64,000 nucleotides of DNA from Sporolactobacillus nakayamae (GTDB lineage Bacteria > Bacillota > Bacilli > Bacillales > Sporolactobacillaceae): positions 407,108 through 471,107 of the forward strand of contig NZ_FOOY01000003.1 in assembly GCF_900113325.1 (NCBI RefSeq), given 5' to 3'. Positions 47,599 to 54,852 of the stretch are shown here, in pieces; the stretch's first letter is position 1; the number at the start of each line of letters is the position of its first letter. The position numbers were made by a program, and so were the translations under genes. The notes under the pieces are model-generated. The model saw nothing but the letters and a program-made list of their open reading frames with translations, was not told the DNA's origin and did no database searches.

Positions 47599-48174
47599 TC
47601 ATACTTCCGACTTATCTTTTCCTCCGTGCGCTCGATACATCGTAAACACACCTGTAAAAATATGATCATGTCCAGAATAGCTGTCCACTTCAACGATTGT
47701 GCGCACCCGTTCCTTGCGCATAACTTTCGCTTTCGCAACCACTCGCTCACCAGACTTAACCGGACGAATAAATTGGATCTCAGCCTTTGATGTTAAGGCG
47801 AGATCATCATTAATTACAGCCACTGCGAGCGAGTTCGCTTGTGCAAACAAATGATGGCCGCGGGCAATTCCGGTTCTTGAAAAAACAAAATCCGGTGTTA
47901 TTTCAAGAATAGAAATCGCGCTCGTATCCAATTGAAGATCAAGAATATCCCCAATTACTTCTTCTTTATGGAGCGCTTTGACATCATCGAATTGCCGTTT
48001 GGCTACATGTTTAATTCGTTCCCTCAACTCAGGAATGGATAATTCCAGCCGGTCAAGCCGGATCGTTTGAACACTAACTGAGAACTTTTTCGCCAGTTCA
48101 TCGTCTGTAATAAATGGATTCTCATCAATTGTCTGATGTAGGGAGGCCTGTCTGTCCTTCTTGCTTTTCCTCAT
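47599..48174 (-). CDS. fapR: Malonyl-CoA-responsive lipid regulator FapR
   Basis: FapR represses fatty acid and phospholipid genes and is released by malonyl-CoA. The 191-residue protein has an N-terminal DeoR-type helix-turn-helix ([20 protein letters not shown]) and a hot-dog effector domain (FVRTG-like segment [19 protein letters not shown]). It has a matching operator upstream, suggesting autoregulation. Its usual partner plsX is absent downstream. Confidence 0.96.
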   Translation of the reverse strand: MRKSKKDRQASLHQTIDENPFITDDELAKKFSVSVQTIRLDRLELSIPELRERIKHVAKRQFDDVKALHKEEVIGDILDLQLDTSAISILEITPDFVFSRTGIARGHHLFAQANSLAVAVINDDLALTSKAEIQFIRPVKSGERVVAKAKVMRKERVRTIVEVDSYSGHDHIFTGVFTMYRAHGGKDKSEV

Positions 48175-48206
48175 AAACTGGACACCGCCGTCTTGTGATC
48201 GTCACT

Positions 48207-48226
48207 AATTGCTAAGTTTAGCAATT
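48207..48226. repeat. Perfect 20-bp inverted repeat in the fapR leader
   Basis: AATTGCTAAGTTTAGCAATT forms 9-bp arms around a 2-base centre. It partly overlaps the FapR operator (its right end shares TT AA bases) and sits in the predicted 5' untranslated region. Either a second operator or an RNA hairpin too tight to close fully. Confidence 0.5.
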
Positions 48227-48244
48227 AAGACTAGGTAATATTAG
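48223..48244. promoter_or_regulatory. FapR operator upstream of fapR
   Basis: The minus-strand sequence CTAATATTACCTAGTCTTAATT matches the FapR box known from Bacillus (TTAGTACCTAGTCTTAA type), including the ACCTAGTCTTAA core. It lies about 50 bases upstream of the fapR start, where it would control fapR-fabD-fabG-acpP. I see no well-matched sigma-A boxes beside it. Confidence 0.75.
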
Positions 48245-48351
48245 TTAGTATATCATAACTTACCTTCAACGGGTAGCTTGGGTGATTTATGTTCAAGAAT
48301 CGCATACACGACCCATAACATACGAGGTGTCCATTATTACGGTTTCATTTT

Positions 48352-50400
48352 TCAATCCAAATGCAGTGTCTGTGTAAGCCCTGATTCAATTAATGGTTTG
48401 CGCAATTGCTCGTAACGATCTTCTTGCCAAAATTGAGGAGATTGCACCAGCCTTGCCGCATCATCTCTGGCTGTTGCCAAGGTGCGATAGTCATGAACGA
48501 TATCTGCCAATTTAAAAGAAGGCAGCCCGCTCTGCTTCTTTCCAAAAAAGTCACCCGGGCCACGAAGTTTAAGGTCATAAGCGGATAATTTAAATCCATC
48601 AGTGGTCTCAGTCATCATCCGCATTTTTTCTCTGCTTGTCTCCGATTTAGCGTCTGAGAGCAGGATGCAGTAAGATTGGGCGTTACCACGGCCGACACGA
48701 CCGCGCAGCTGATGCAATTGAGACAGCCCGAAGCGATCCGCATCGTATATGATCATTAACGAAGCGTTCGGAACATTGACTCCAACCTCAACTACTGTAG
48801 TGGAGACCAACACTTGATCGTCCCTTTTTTTAAATGAATTCATGACCTCATCTTTTTCTTCAGGCGTCAGCTTTCCGTGCATTAGGGCGACTGTATAACC
48901 CGGAAGCGCTTGTGAAAGTTGCGCATGAACATCAAGCGCGTTCTGGACATCGAGCTGCTCGGATTCCTCAATCAACGGGCAAATAACATATGCCTGTCTT
49001 CCCTGGTCAAGTTCTTTCTTCATGAATTGAATCACACGATCTATGATATTCTCCTGGACCCAGTAAGTCTTGATTTGTTTTCTTCCACCGGGAAGTTCAT
49101 CAATAGTCGACACATCCATGTCCCCAAAAACCGACAGCGCAAGCGTGCGCGGAATTGGTGTGGCGGTCATGTACAGAACATCCGGTTCCTTCCCCTTGAG
49201 CCGTAATGCTCCCCGCTGCCCTACGCCAAAGCGATGCTGCTCATCCGTCACAACGAGACCAAGATTCTGAAACACCACTTCCGGCTGGATTAACGCGTGC
49301 GTGCCAATAAGAATATGAACTTTACCGTTCGATAAATTTTCCAGAAGTTCTCTTCTCTTTTTTCCGCGAACGCTTCCTGTCAATAGTCCGACAGAAATTG
49401 AAAATGGCTGGAACAGATTATGAAGATTTTCAGCATGCTGTTCGGCTAGAATTTCAGTAGGCGCCATCAGAGCTCCTTGATAGCCCGCTGAAACAGCGGC
49501 ATACAAGGCGATGGCAGCCACTATGGTTTTCCCCGATCCGACATCGCCTTGAAGCAGGCGATTCATTGGTGAAGATGAGGCCATATCCTTTAGAATTTCA
49601 TCAATCACTCGATTTTGCGCATGTGTCATTGAAAAAGGAAGCAAGCCAACAAACTCGCGAATCCGTTTTTGATCCAAGGGAATGCGGATTCCATCAGACG
49701 ACGAACGTTTCATTCGTTTATAGGCTTGCATTTTCAATTGATAGATTAGAAACTCTTCATAGACGAGCCGCCTTCTTGCCTGGTGCAGGTTCGCTTGGCC
49801 ATCTGGAAAATGAATCGTTCGAATCGCTTGCTCCCGGCCAATTAGTTTATAAGATGTAAGCAATTCCTTTGGTAGATTCTCTTTGATGCGATTAGGAAAT
49901 TGGGTGAACGCCTGGCTAATCAGCACTCTTAATTTTTTCACGGATACACCCGACTTCACAGGATAGACAGGAGCCCATTGAGCATTCTGATCAGGTTGGC
50001 CTATATGAAAATCAGACGAGGTCAGTGTCGCACGGTTCCGATCCCACTTTCCCGTTACGGTCACTGTATCCTCAAGCTTTAAACTTCTTTTGAGATAAGG
50101 ACGGTTAAATAAGATAACTGTAATAAGATATCGCCCGGACAATACGCGCACGGTCAAGCGCGATTTTTTCTTCCCATAGTAATTCAATAATGGCTCACTT
50201 TGCACTTTTCCTAAAATCGTCACCTGTTCCTGATCTTGTACATCAGTGAGATCTCTTAATTCATAGTTGTCATACCGATAAGGAAAATAGGCAAATAAAT
50301 CATCAACCGTCGCGATTCCTAATTGTTCGAGTTCTTCAGCTAGTCTGGCCCCGACGCCTTTAAGTTCTGTAATTGGTAAAAGCGAGTAGGATTCTCTCAT
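48352..50400 (-). CDS. recG: ATP-dependent DNA helicase RecG
   Basis: RecG remodels stalled replication forks and Holliday junctions. The 682-residue protein has an N-terminal wedge/OB domain (VTILGKVQSEPLLNYYG) and helicase motifs: GDVGSGKTIVAAIAL (I), VTDEQHRFGV (II, DEQH), TATPIPRTL (III) and GRVGRGNAQSYCILL (VI). It overlaps the sdaAA stop by 4 bases, as in Bacillus. Confidence 0.97.
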   Translation of the reverse strand: MRESYSLLPITELKGVGARLAEELEQLGIATVDDLFAYFPYRYDNYELRDLTDVQDQEQVTILGKVQSEPLLNYYGKKKSRLTVRVLSGRYLITVILFNRPYLKRSLKLEDTVTVTGKWDRNRATLTSSDFHIGQPDQNAQWAPVYPVKSGVSVKKLRVLISQAFTQFPNRIKENLPKELLTSYKLIGREQAIRTIHFPDGQANLHQARRRLVYEEFLIYQLKMQAYKRMKRSSSDGIRIPLDQKRIREFVGLLPFSMTHAQNRVIDEILKDMASSSPMNRLLQGDVGSGKTIVAAIALYAAVSAGYQGALMAPTEILAEQHAENLHNLFQPFSISVGLLTGSVRGKKRRELLENLSNGKVHILIGTHALIQPEVVFQNLGLVVTDEQHRFGVGQRGALRLKGKEPDVLYMTATPIPRTLALSVFGDMDVSTIDELPGGRKQIKTYWVQENIIDRVIQFMKKELDQGRQAYVICPLIEESEQLDVQNALDVHAQLSQALPGYTVALMHGKLTPEEKDEVMNSFKKRDDQVLVSTTVVEVGVNVPNASLMIIYDADRFGLSQLHQLRGRVGRGNAQSYCILLSDAKSETSREKMRMMTETTDGFKLSAYDLKLRGPGDFFGKKQSGLPSFKLADIVHDYRTLATARDDAARLVQSPQFWQEDRYEQLRKPLIESGLTQTLHLD

Positions 50401-51299
50401 CGTTCTTTTATCATGGATGGCTGCGCATCCGAGCCGAAAATTCTCTTTTTCAGTGCACGACCGGTCTTTGTATCTGCAAGACCGCCAAGCGCGGTTTCTC
50501 TTAAAGCAGCAGGCATCATGCGTCCGACACGGTACATGGCCTCAATCACTTCATCGCACGGGATAATGCTTTTAATTCCTGCGAGCGCCATATCTGCCGC
50601 AACAACTGCACTTGAAGCGCCGATTGCGTTCCTTTTCACACAAGGTGCTTCTACTAACCCTGCCACAGGATCGCAAATCAATCCAAGCATATTACCGAGC
50701 GCAATGGCCATCGCATGTGCTGATTGTTCCGGTGTACCGCCTGCCATTTCAACCGCCGCAGCCGCAGCCATTCCTGTCGCCGAACCCACTTCTGCCTGGC
50801 AGCCGCCTGCCGCACCGGAAATCGAGGCATTATTGGCGACGACAAATCCAAAAGCACCTGCGGTAAACAAGAAAGCGACCATTTGATCTCGGTTCGGCTT
50901 CAGTTTTGATTTCAAGCCAAACAAAACCCCCGGCACGACACCTGCTGAACCGGCAGTCGGTGTGGCGCAAATGGTTCCCATCGCCGCATTTACTTCATTC
51001 GTCGCCATTGCCTTACTCACCGCATCCAACAGTACCGAACCTGATAATGTATTTCCTTGTTCCAAGTAATTCCGCAAAAGTCGGGCATCCCCGCCGGACA
51101 TGCCTGAGCGCGACTTTATGTCTTCACGAATGCCTCTCTCTACAGCCTTTTCCATAACTTCTAATTGTCCGGACATTTTATCTAAAATATCCTTCCGACT
51201 TTTCCCTGTGGTTTCCATCTCGGTTTGGATCATTACCTCAGAGATTGGAAGCTTCCGACTATTTGCGATGTCTACTAATTCCTTAATTGTCTGAAACAT
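50397..51299 (-). CDS. sdaAA: L-serine dehydratase alpha subunit, iron-sulfur type
   Basis: Together with SdaAB this deaminates L-serine to pyruvate using a [4Fe-4S] cluster. The 300-residue protein has the conserved Cys ligands in ICATPTAGSAG, LICDPVAGLVEAPCVKRNA and IPCDEVIEAMYRVGRMM. The ATG has AAAAGGAGGTGCCTTT. It lies between sdaAB and recG. Confidence 0.95.
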   Translation of the reverse strand: MFQTIKELVDIANSRKLPISEVMIQTEMETTGKSRKDILDKMSGQLEVMEKAVERGIREDIKSRSGMSGGDARLLRNYLEQGNTLSGSVLLDAVSKAMATNEVNAAMGTICATPTAGSAGVVPGVLFGLKSKLKPNRDQMVAFLFTAGAFGFVVANNASISGAAGGCQAEVGSATGMAAAAAVEMAGGTPEQSAHAMAIALGNMLGLICDPVAGLVEAPCVKRNAIGASSAVVAADMALAGIKSIIPCDEVIEAMYRVGRMMPAALRETALGGLADTKTGRALKKRIFGSDAQPSMIKER

Positions 51300-51332
51300 A
51301 AAGGCACCTCCTTTTCCGGAATAATTGCTTTT

Positions 51333-51995
51333 TTAGGATAAAACAGCGACATTTAAGATATTGGGAAGTCCGGAAATTTCGGCAGCAAGTCCTTCACCAA
51401 TTTCTTCATCCGTTTGAATAACCATCAGGGCTAAACGCCCCTTATCCTGACGAGAAACTTCCATATAGGAAATATTCATTTCATATTTAGCAATCAAGCC
51501 CGCTACCTCAGCAACCGCACCATATTTATCATGGTGCAGCACAAGAAGTGCGGGATTGCTCCCGGACAAGGATATCGAGAAACCATTGACTTCCGTAATC
51601 TCAATTTTTCCTCCACCAATGGATACACCGACTAATTCAAGTTCGTTGCTGCCGCTCGATAAAAAAATACGCGCGGTATTCGGCTGCTCCATCGGAGTCT
51701 CTTTGTCGATGAAGAACTCAATATCCATGCCCTTCTGCTTCGCTATTGAAAGTGAATCAGGAAGACTTGTGTTACTTTCATCGAAATCAAGGAGACCGGC
51801 AACAATGGCGACATCGGTTCCATGTCCGCGATATGTTTCGGCGAAAGATCCATAAAGCGTTATTTTCGCACGTACTGGTGCGGTTCCTAGCAATTTTCTA
51901 GCCATACGCCCAATTTTTGCAGCACCAGCAGTATGCGAACTCGATGGTCCAACCATAACCGGCCCGATAATATCAAAGACGCTCCGATATTTCAT
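51333..51995 (-). CDS. sdaAB: L-serine dehydratase beta subunit, iron-sulfur type
   Basis: Second subunit of the [4Fe-4S] L-serine dehydratase. The 220-residue protein has the N-terminal signature FDIIGPVMVGPSSSHTAGA (substrate region) and a C-terminal ACT domain from about residue 147 (LLVLHHDKYGAVAEVAGLI). It follows asp23 by 15 bases; in Bacillus fakA (yloV) lies between them and is missing here. Confidence 0.95.
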   Translation of the reverse strand: MKYRSVFDIIGPVMVGPSSSHTAGAAKIGRMARKLLGTAPVRAKITLYGSFAETYRGHGTDVAIVAGLLDFDESNTSLPDSLSIAKQKGMDIEFFIDKETPMEQPNTARIFLSSGSNELELVGVSIGGGKIEITEVNGFSISLSGSNPALLVLHHDKYGAVAEVAGLIAKYEMNISYMEVSRQDKGRLALMVIQTDEEIGEGLAAEISGLPNILNVAVLS

Positions 51996-52010
51996 AATGC
52001 GACACGCCCC

Positions 52011-52409
52011 TTATGCTTGTAATGGTTGATCATCAGGTGACACTTCTTCATCATTTAAACGAACGCCTTGCACGAAAATATTAATTGATGCCGCGTTTAA
52101 CCCGAGCATTTCATTCAGGGTTTCTTTAACCTTTGTTTGAACATTTCCCGCTACCTCTGAAATACGCGTTCCGTAGCTGACAATGATATACATGTCAATG
52201 AGCAGATTCTGATCATCGTCAAATCGGACAATGATTCCGCGGCTGAAATTATCTTTTTTCAGCAGTTCTGCAAAACCGTCTTTTAATTGATTTTTCGAAG
52301 CCATGCCAACGATCCCATAGCAATCCATCGCCGCGCCGCCGACGATTTTGGCGATAACGTCAATAGATATATCGATTTGTCCATAGTTATTGCTAATTGA
52401 AACAGACAT
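52011..52409 (-). CDS. yloU: Asp23/Gls24 family envelope protein YloU
   Basis: Asp23-family proteins are linked to cell envelope stress and lipid homeostasis; yloU normally pairs with fakA (yloV). The 132-residue protein has the family segments IAKIVGGAAMDCYGIVGMASK and VSYGTRISEVAGNVQTKV, and EVSPDDQPL at the end. I chose the ATG giving MSVSISNNYG behind CAGGAGGTTTTATAC. Its own promoter is divergent from that of rpmB. Confidence 0.93.
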   Translation of the reverse strand: MSVSISNNYGQIDISIDVIAKIVGGAAMDCYGIVGMASKNQLKDGFAELLKKDNFSRGIIVRFDDDQNLLIDMYIIVSYGTRISEVAGNVQTKVKETLNEMLGLNAASINIFVQGVRLNDEEVSPDDQPLQA

Positions 52410-52513
52410 GTATAAAACCTCCTGAATAAACTTCATTTTTTGTGAGGGCACAGAAGAATTGGCAATGCGATAAACGATTATTCTCTATCCGTAAACATAG
52501 TCGACTTATCGTT

Positions 52514-52542
52514 ATTTTACACTAGCTATCCTTAATTTTAAA
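52514..52542 (-). promoter_or_regulatory. Candidate sigma-A promoter of yloU-sdaAB-sdaAA-recG
   Basis: TTTAAA, 17 bases, TAAAAT read toward yloU with a leader of about 100 bases. The -10 box matches five of six positions; the -35 box only four. It is back to back with the rpmB promoter. Confidence 0.45.
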
Positions 52543-52593
52543 GCGACGCACAAAATTACGCCTGCCGATTCATTTTTCAGATGACATCTAGTT

Positions 52594-52622
52594 GCGTGCG
52601 GGCACCGAACGTGTTAGTATAA
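52594..52622 (+). promoter_or_regulatory. Sigma-A promoter of rpmB
   Basis: TTGCGT, 17 bases, TAGTAT read toward rpmB, followed by a leader of about 37 bases. Both boxes match four or five of six consensus positions. No other promoter is in reach on the plus strand. Confidence 0.65.
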
Positions 52623-52665
52623 AACTATTGTGTTAATGAATTGCATGGTCAGGGAGGTCATCTAA

Positions 52666-52854
52666 ATGGGACGTCGATGCTTTGTTACCGGCAAAACAAC
52701 TAAGTTCGGTCAGAACCGTTCATTTGCTGAAAATAAATCGAAAAGAACGTTTAAAGCAAATCTGCAAAAAGTCCGTATTCTTGTTGACGGAAAACCAAAA
52801 CGCGTTTATGTATCAACAAAAGCGCTTAAAGCAGGTAAAGTTGAACGCGTTTAA
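52666..52854 (+). CDS. rpmB: 50S ribosomal protein L28
   Basis: L28 is a small 50S protein. The 62 residues match the Bacillus form: [39 protein letters not shown], and [12 protein letters not shown]. Only one Cys is present, so it is a zinc-free form. The ATG has a TCAGGGAGGTCATCTAA leader. It is the only plus-strand gene in the window, exactly as in Bacillus. Confidence 0.98.
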   Translation: MGRRCFVTGKTTKFGQNRSFAENKSKRTFKANLQKVRILVDGKPKRVYVSTKALKAGKVERV

Positions 52855-52889
52855 CGCGTACTCAACCAATGGATTTGACTAAACGTGAA

Positions 52890-52933
52890 CCACAAAAAAC
52901 ACCCCCCTTCAGTGAAGGGGGGTGTTTTTTGTG
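52890..52933 (+). terminator. Terminator of rpmB
   Basis: A long perfect stem with arms ACAAAAAACACCCCCCTTC and GAAGGGGGGTGTTTTTTGT, loop AGT region, ending in a T run. It starts about 36 bases after the rpmB stop. It is symmetric enough to work in both directions. Confidence 0.9.
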
Positions 52934-52941
52934 GCACATTC

Positions 52942-52973
52942 AAAAAAGACACCCCATAAAAGATGTCTTTTTT
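52942..52973 (-). terminator. Terminator of spoVM
   Basis: Minus-strand arms AAAAAAGACA and TGTCTTTTTT with a 12-base loop start about 16 bases past the spoVM stop. With the rpmB hairpin it insulates two convergent units. Confidence 0.75.
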
Positions 52974-52988
52974 GACATGCGAGTTAGC

Positions 52989-53069
52989 TTACCCCTTCTT
53001 AAACGAACCGAGGAGGGCTCTCACAATACTGGCCAGAAATCTTGGCAATTTAATCGTATAAAATTTCAT
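52989..53069 (-). CDS. spoVM: Stage V sporulation protein SpoVM
   Basis: A 26-residue amphipathic peptide that recognises the positively curved outer forespore membrane and starts spore coat assembly with SpoIVA. The product begins MKFYTIKLPRFLASIVRALL and ends GSFKKG, nearly identical in pattern to B. subtilis SpoVM, with the helix-bending Pro9 kept. The ATG follows an excellent AAGGAGGAGC site. Position between thiN and rpmB is the same as in Bacillus. Expression should be mother-cell specific (sigma-E); I could not identify convincing sigma-E boxes. It shows the organism is an endospore former. Confidence 0.95.
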   Translation of the reverse strand: MKFYTIKLPRFLASIVRALLGSFKKG

Positions 53070-53169
53070 TGCACTGCTCCTCCTTGTCTCAAGCGCCGTC
53101 ATCCTTTATCACGTGCTTCTAGAATATATGAGACGATGACGGAAACTATGACCAGCCATTACGGCCAAG

Positions 53170-53811
53170 TTAGTCACGACAGAGCATCATCAGCAAATAC
53201 CCTTGGTTTAAGCTGACAGTAAACAGGTTTTCCTCAGCTTCATTGCTGATGCAAAGGCTTGATCCAAGAGGCAATACCGCATCATGAAGCGGGTACTTCA
53301 CACCAGACAGAGTCAGCCCGGTCACCTTTTCAGTCATAGCAAGAAATGAAAGATAACGGTAGGATGGATTTTTCTCTATAGGGTATGCGCCCGGAGTTAA
53401 TAAAGTGATTCGATTATTCCGGTCGATAATCTCAAGCTCTGCATGCCGTTCTACAGCTTTCATCAACAGTTGAACACTAGCAAGCGCATGATCCATCCGA
53501 CCACCCGTTGCACCAAACAAAAGACAATGATCCGGATTCTGACTGAGTGCCCAATCAAGCGCCAGTTCAAGATCGGTCTTATCTTTTTCCGGTGGATAGC
53601 TGCAGAGCTTCAATCCTTTTCCGTCCACCTCGTCGCGCTCTTGTTCAGAGAGCGAGTCAAAATCGCCAAATGCACGCGTCGGTATAATCTGATTTTTTAA
53701 CAAGACAATGGTGCCATGATCGGCCCCAATCCATTCGTAGTTCGCATACTCCGGCGCATTTAAATCGGGCACGAGTTCTTCAGGTCCGCCGGCAACAATT
53801 GCTAAGTTCAT
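53170..53811 (-). CDS. thiN: Thiamine pyrophosphokinase
   Basis: ThiN converts thiamine to thiamine diphosphate using ATP. The 213-residue protein has the family motifs WIGADHG, FGDFDSLSE, DKTDLELALDWAL and GATGGRMDHALASV. The ATG at 53811 has a weak AGAAAG site. In Bacillus rpe separates rsgA and thiN; here there is a gene-free gap of 120 bases. Confidence 0.95.
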   Translation of the reverse strand: MNLAIVAGGPEELVPDLNAPEYANYEWIGADHGTIVLLKNQIIPTRAFGDFDSLSEQERDEVDGKGLKLCSYPPEKDKTDLELALDWALSQNPDHCLLFGATGGRMDHALASVQLLMKAVERHAELEIIDRNNRITLLTPGAYPIEKNPSYRYLSFLAMTEKVTGLTLSGVKYPLHDAVLPLGSSLCISNEAEENLFTVSLNQGYLLMMLCRD

Positions 53812-53931
53812 TGATACATCTGCTTTCTATAATGTATTCAATCAGATACACATCATCTATTTGTGTATCTTCCATTTTAGTCAGTCCTGTCATCATTGGT
53901 ATTCTGAATGGGTGAGAGATGAACGAAACGG

Positions 53932-54819
53932 TCAGTATTTGTTGCGCAGTCTTTCAGTTAGTTCATGAAAAAAAACCTTATAGTTTTCATAACGGGACTG
54001 ATCAATTTCCCCTTCTTCAAGTGCTTGCTTTACCCTACAATTCGGTTCAGCTAAATGCGTACAGCCACGAAAGCGACAACTTGCACGATACGCGTCGAAT
54101 TCAGGAAAACAGCGTTCTAACTCAATTGGTTCAAGGTCCGGAAGTTCCAGCGAACTGAAACCTGGTGTATCAGCAACATAACCTGTCTCAGAAACCGGGA
54201 TAAGCTCAACATGCCTTGTGGTATGCTTGCCTCTTCCTAAAGCATGCGAGATGGCTTGCGTTTCAATGTTCAAGGATTCATCCAGATAGTTCAACAATGT
54301 TGATTTGCCTACGCCGGATTGACCGGTCACTACACTTATTCGGTTATCCATTATTTTCCTTAATTCAGGAAAACCCTCTTGGTTTAAACTGGATGTGAAC
54401 AAAATGGGATAACCAATCTTTTTGTATGCTTCAAGGCGCTCGTGAATCCACTCCGTTTCATCCTCTGCGATCAAGTCCCATTTTGTAAAACAGATAACCG
54501 GACTAATAGAGTGTGCCTCCATATAGACGAGAAAACGATCAAGAAGCTGACAATCAAGAGCCGGTTCGACAACGGAAAAAACAAGGATCGCTTGATCAAT
54601 ATTGGCAATCGGCGGGCGATTCAGCGCATTCTTCCGTTCTTTAATCGATAGAATATAACCATCCGTCGGATTTTTTGCTTCGTAGACAACATGATCCCCG
54701 ACAAGCGGACTTACTCCTTGTTTGCGAAATAGCCCTCTCGCCCGGCATTGGACCTGCTCGTCACCACTTTTTACATAATAGAATCCGCTTAGCGCTTTAA
54801 TGATTGTTCCTTCCGTCAT
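53932..54819 (-). CDS. rsgA: Ribosome small subunit GTPase RsgA (CpgA)
   Basis: RsgA is a circularly permuted GTPase that checks late 30S maturation; B. subtilis CpgA also affects envelope synthesis. The 295-residue protein has an OB fold, the permuted G motifs FTKWDL (G4), GQSGVGKSTLLNYL (G1) and ADTPGFSSLEL (G3), and a C-terminal zinc module (SCRFRGCTHLAEPNCRVKQA). It follows prkC by 33 bases. prkC-rsgA is a conserved pair; PrkC phosphorylates CpgA in Bacillus. Confidence 0.96.
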   Translation of the reverse strand: MTEGTIIKALSGFYYVKSGDEQVQCRARGLFRKQGVSPLVGDHVVYEAKNPTDGYILSIKERKNALNRPPIANIDQAILVFSVVEPALDCQLLDRFLVYMEAHSISPVICFTKWDLIAEDETEWIHERLEAYKKIGYPILFTSSLNQEGFPELRKIMDNRISVVTGQSGVGKSTLLNYLDESLNIETQAISHALGRGKHTTRHVELIPVSETGYVADTPGFSSLELPDLEPIELERCFPEFDAYRASCRFRGCTHLAEPNCRVKQALEEGEIDQSRYENYKVFFHELTERLRNKY

Positions 54820-54852
54820 ATCTAAACTCCTTCATGCAGACGACATTCCGCT

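Noticed and set aside
53070..53169. Possible sigma-E promoter of spoVM near CATATAT and GATAAAGGAT
   Set aside because: Neither box matches the sigma-E consensus well enough, so only the gene is reported.
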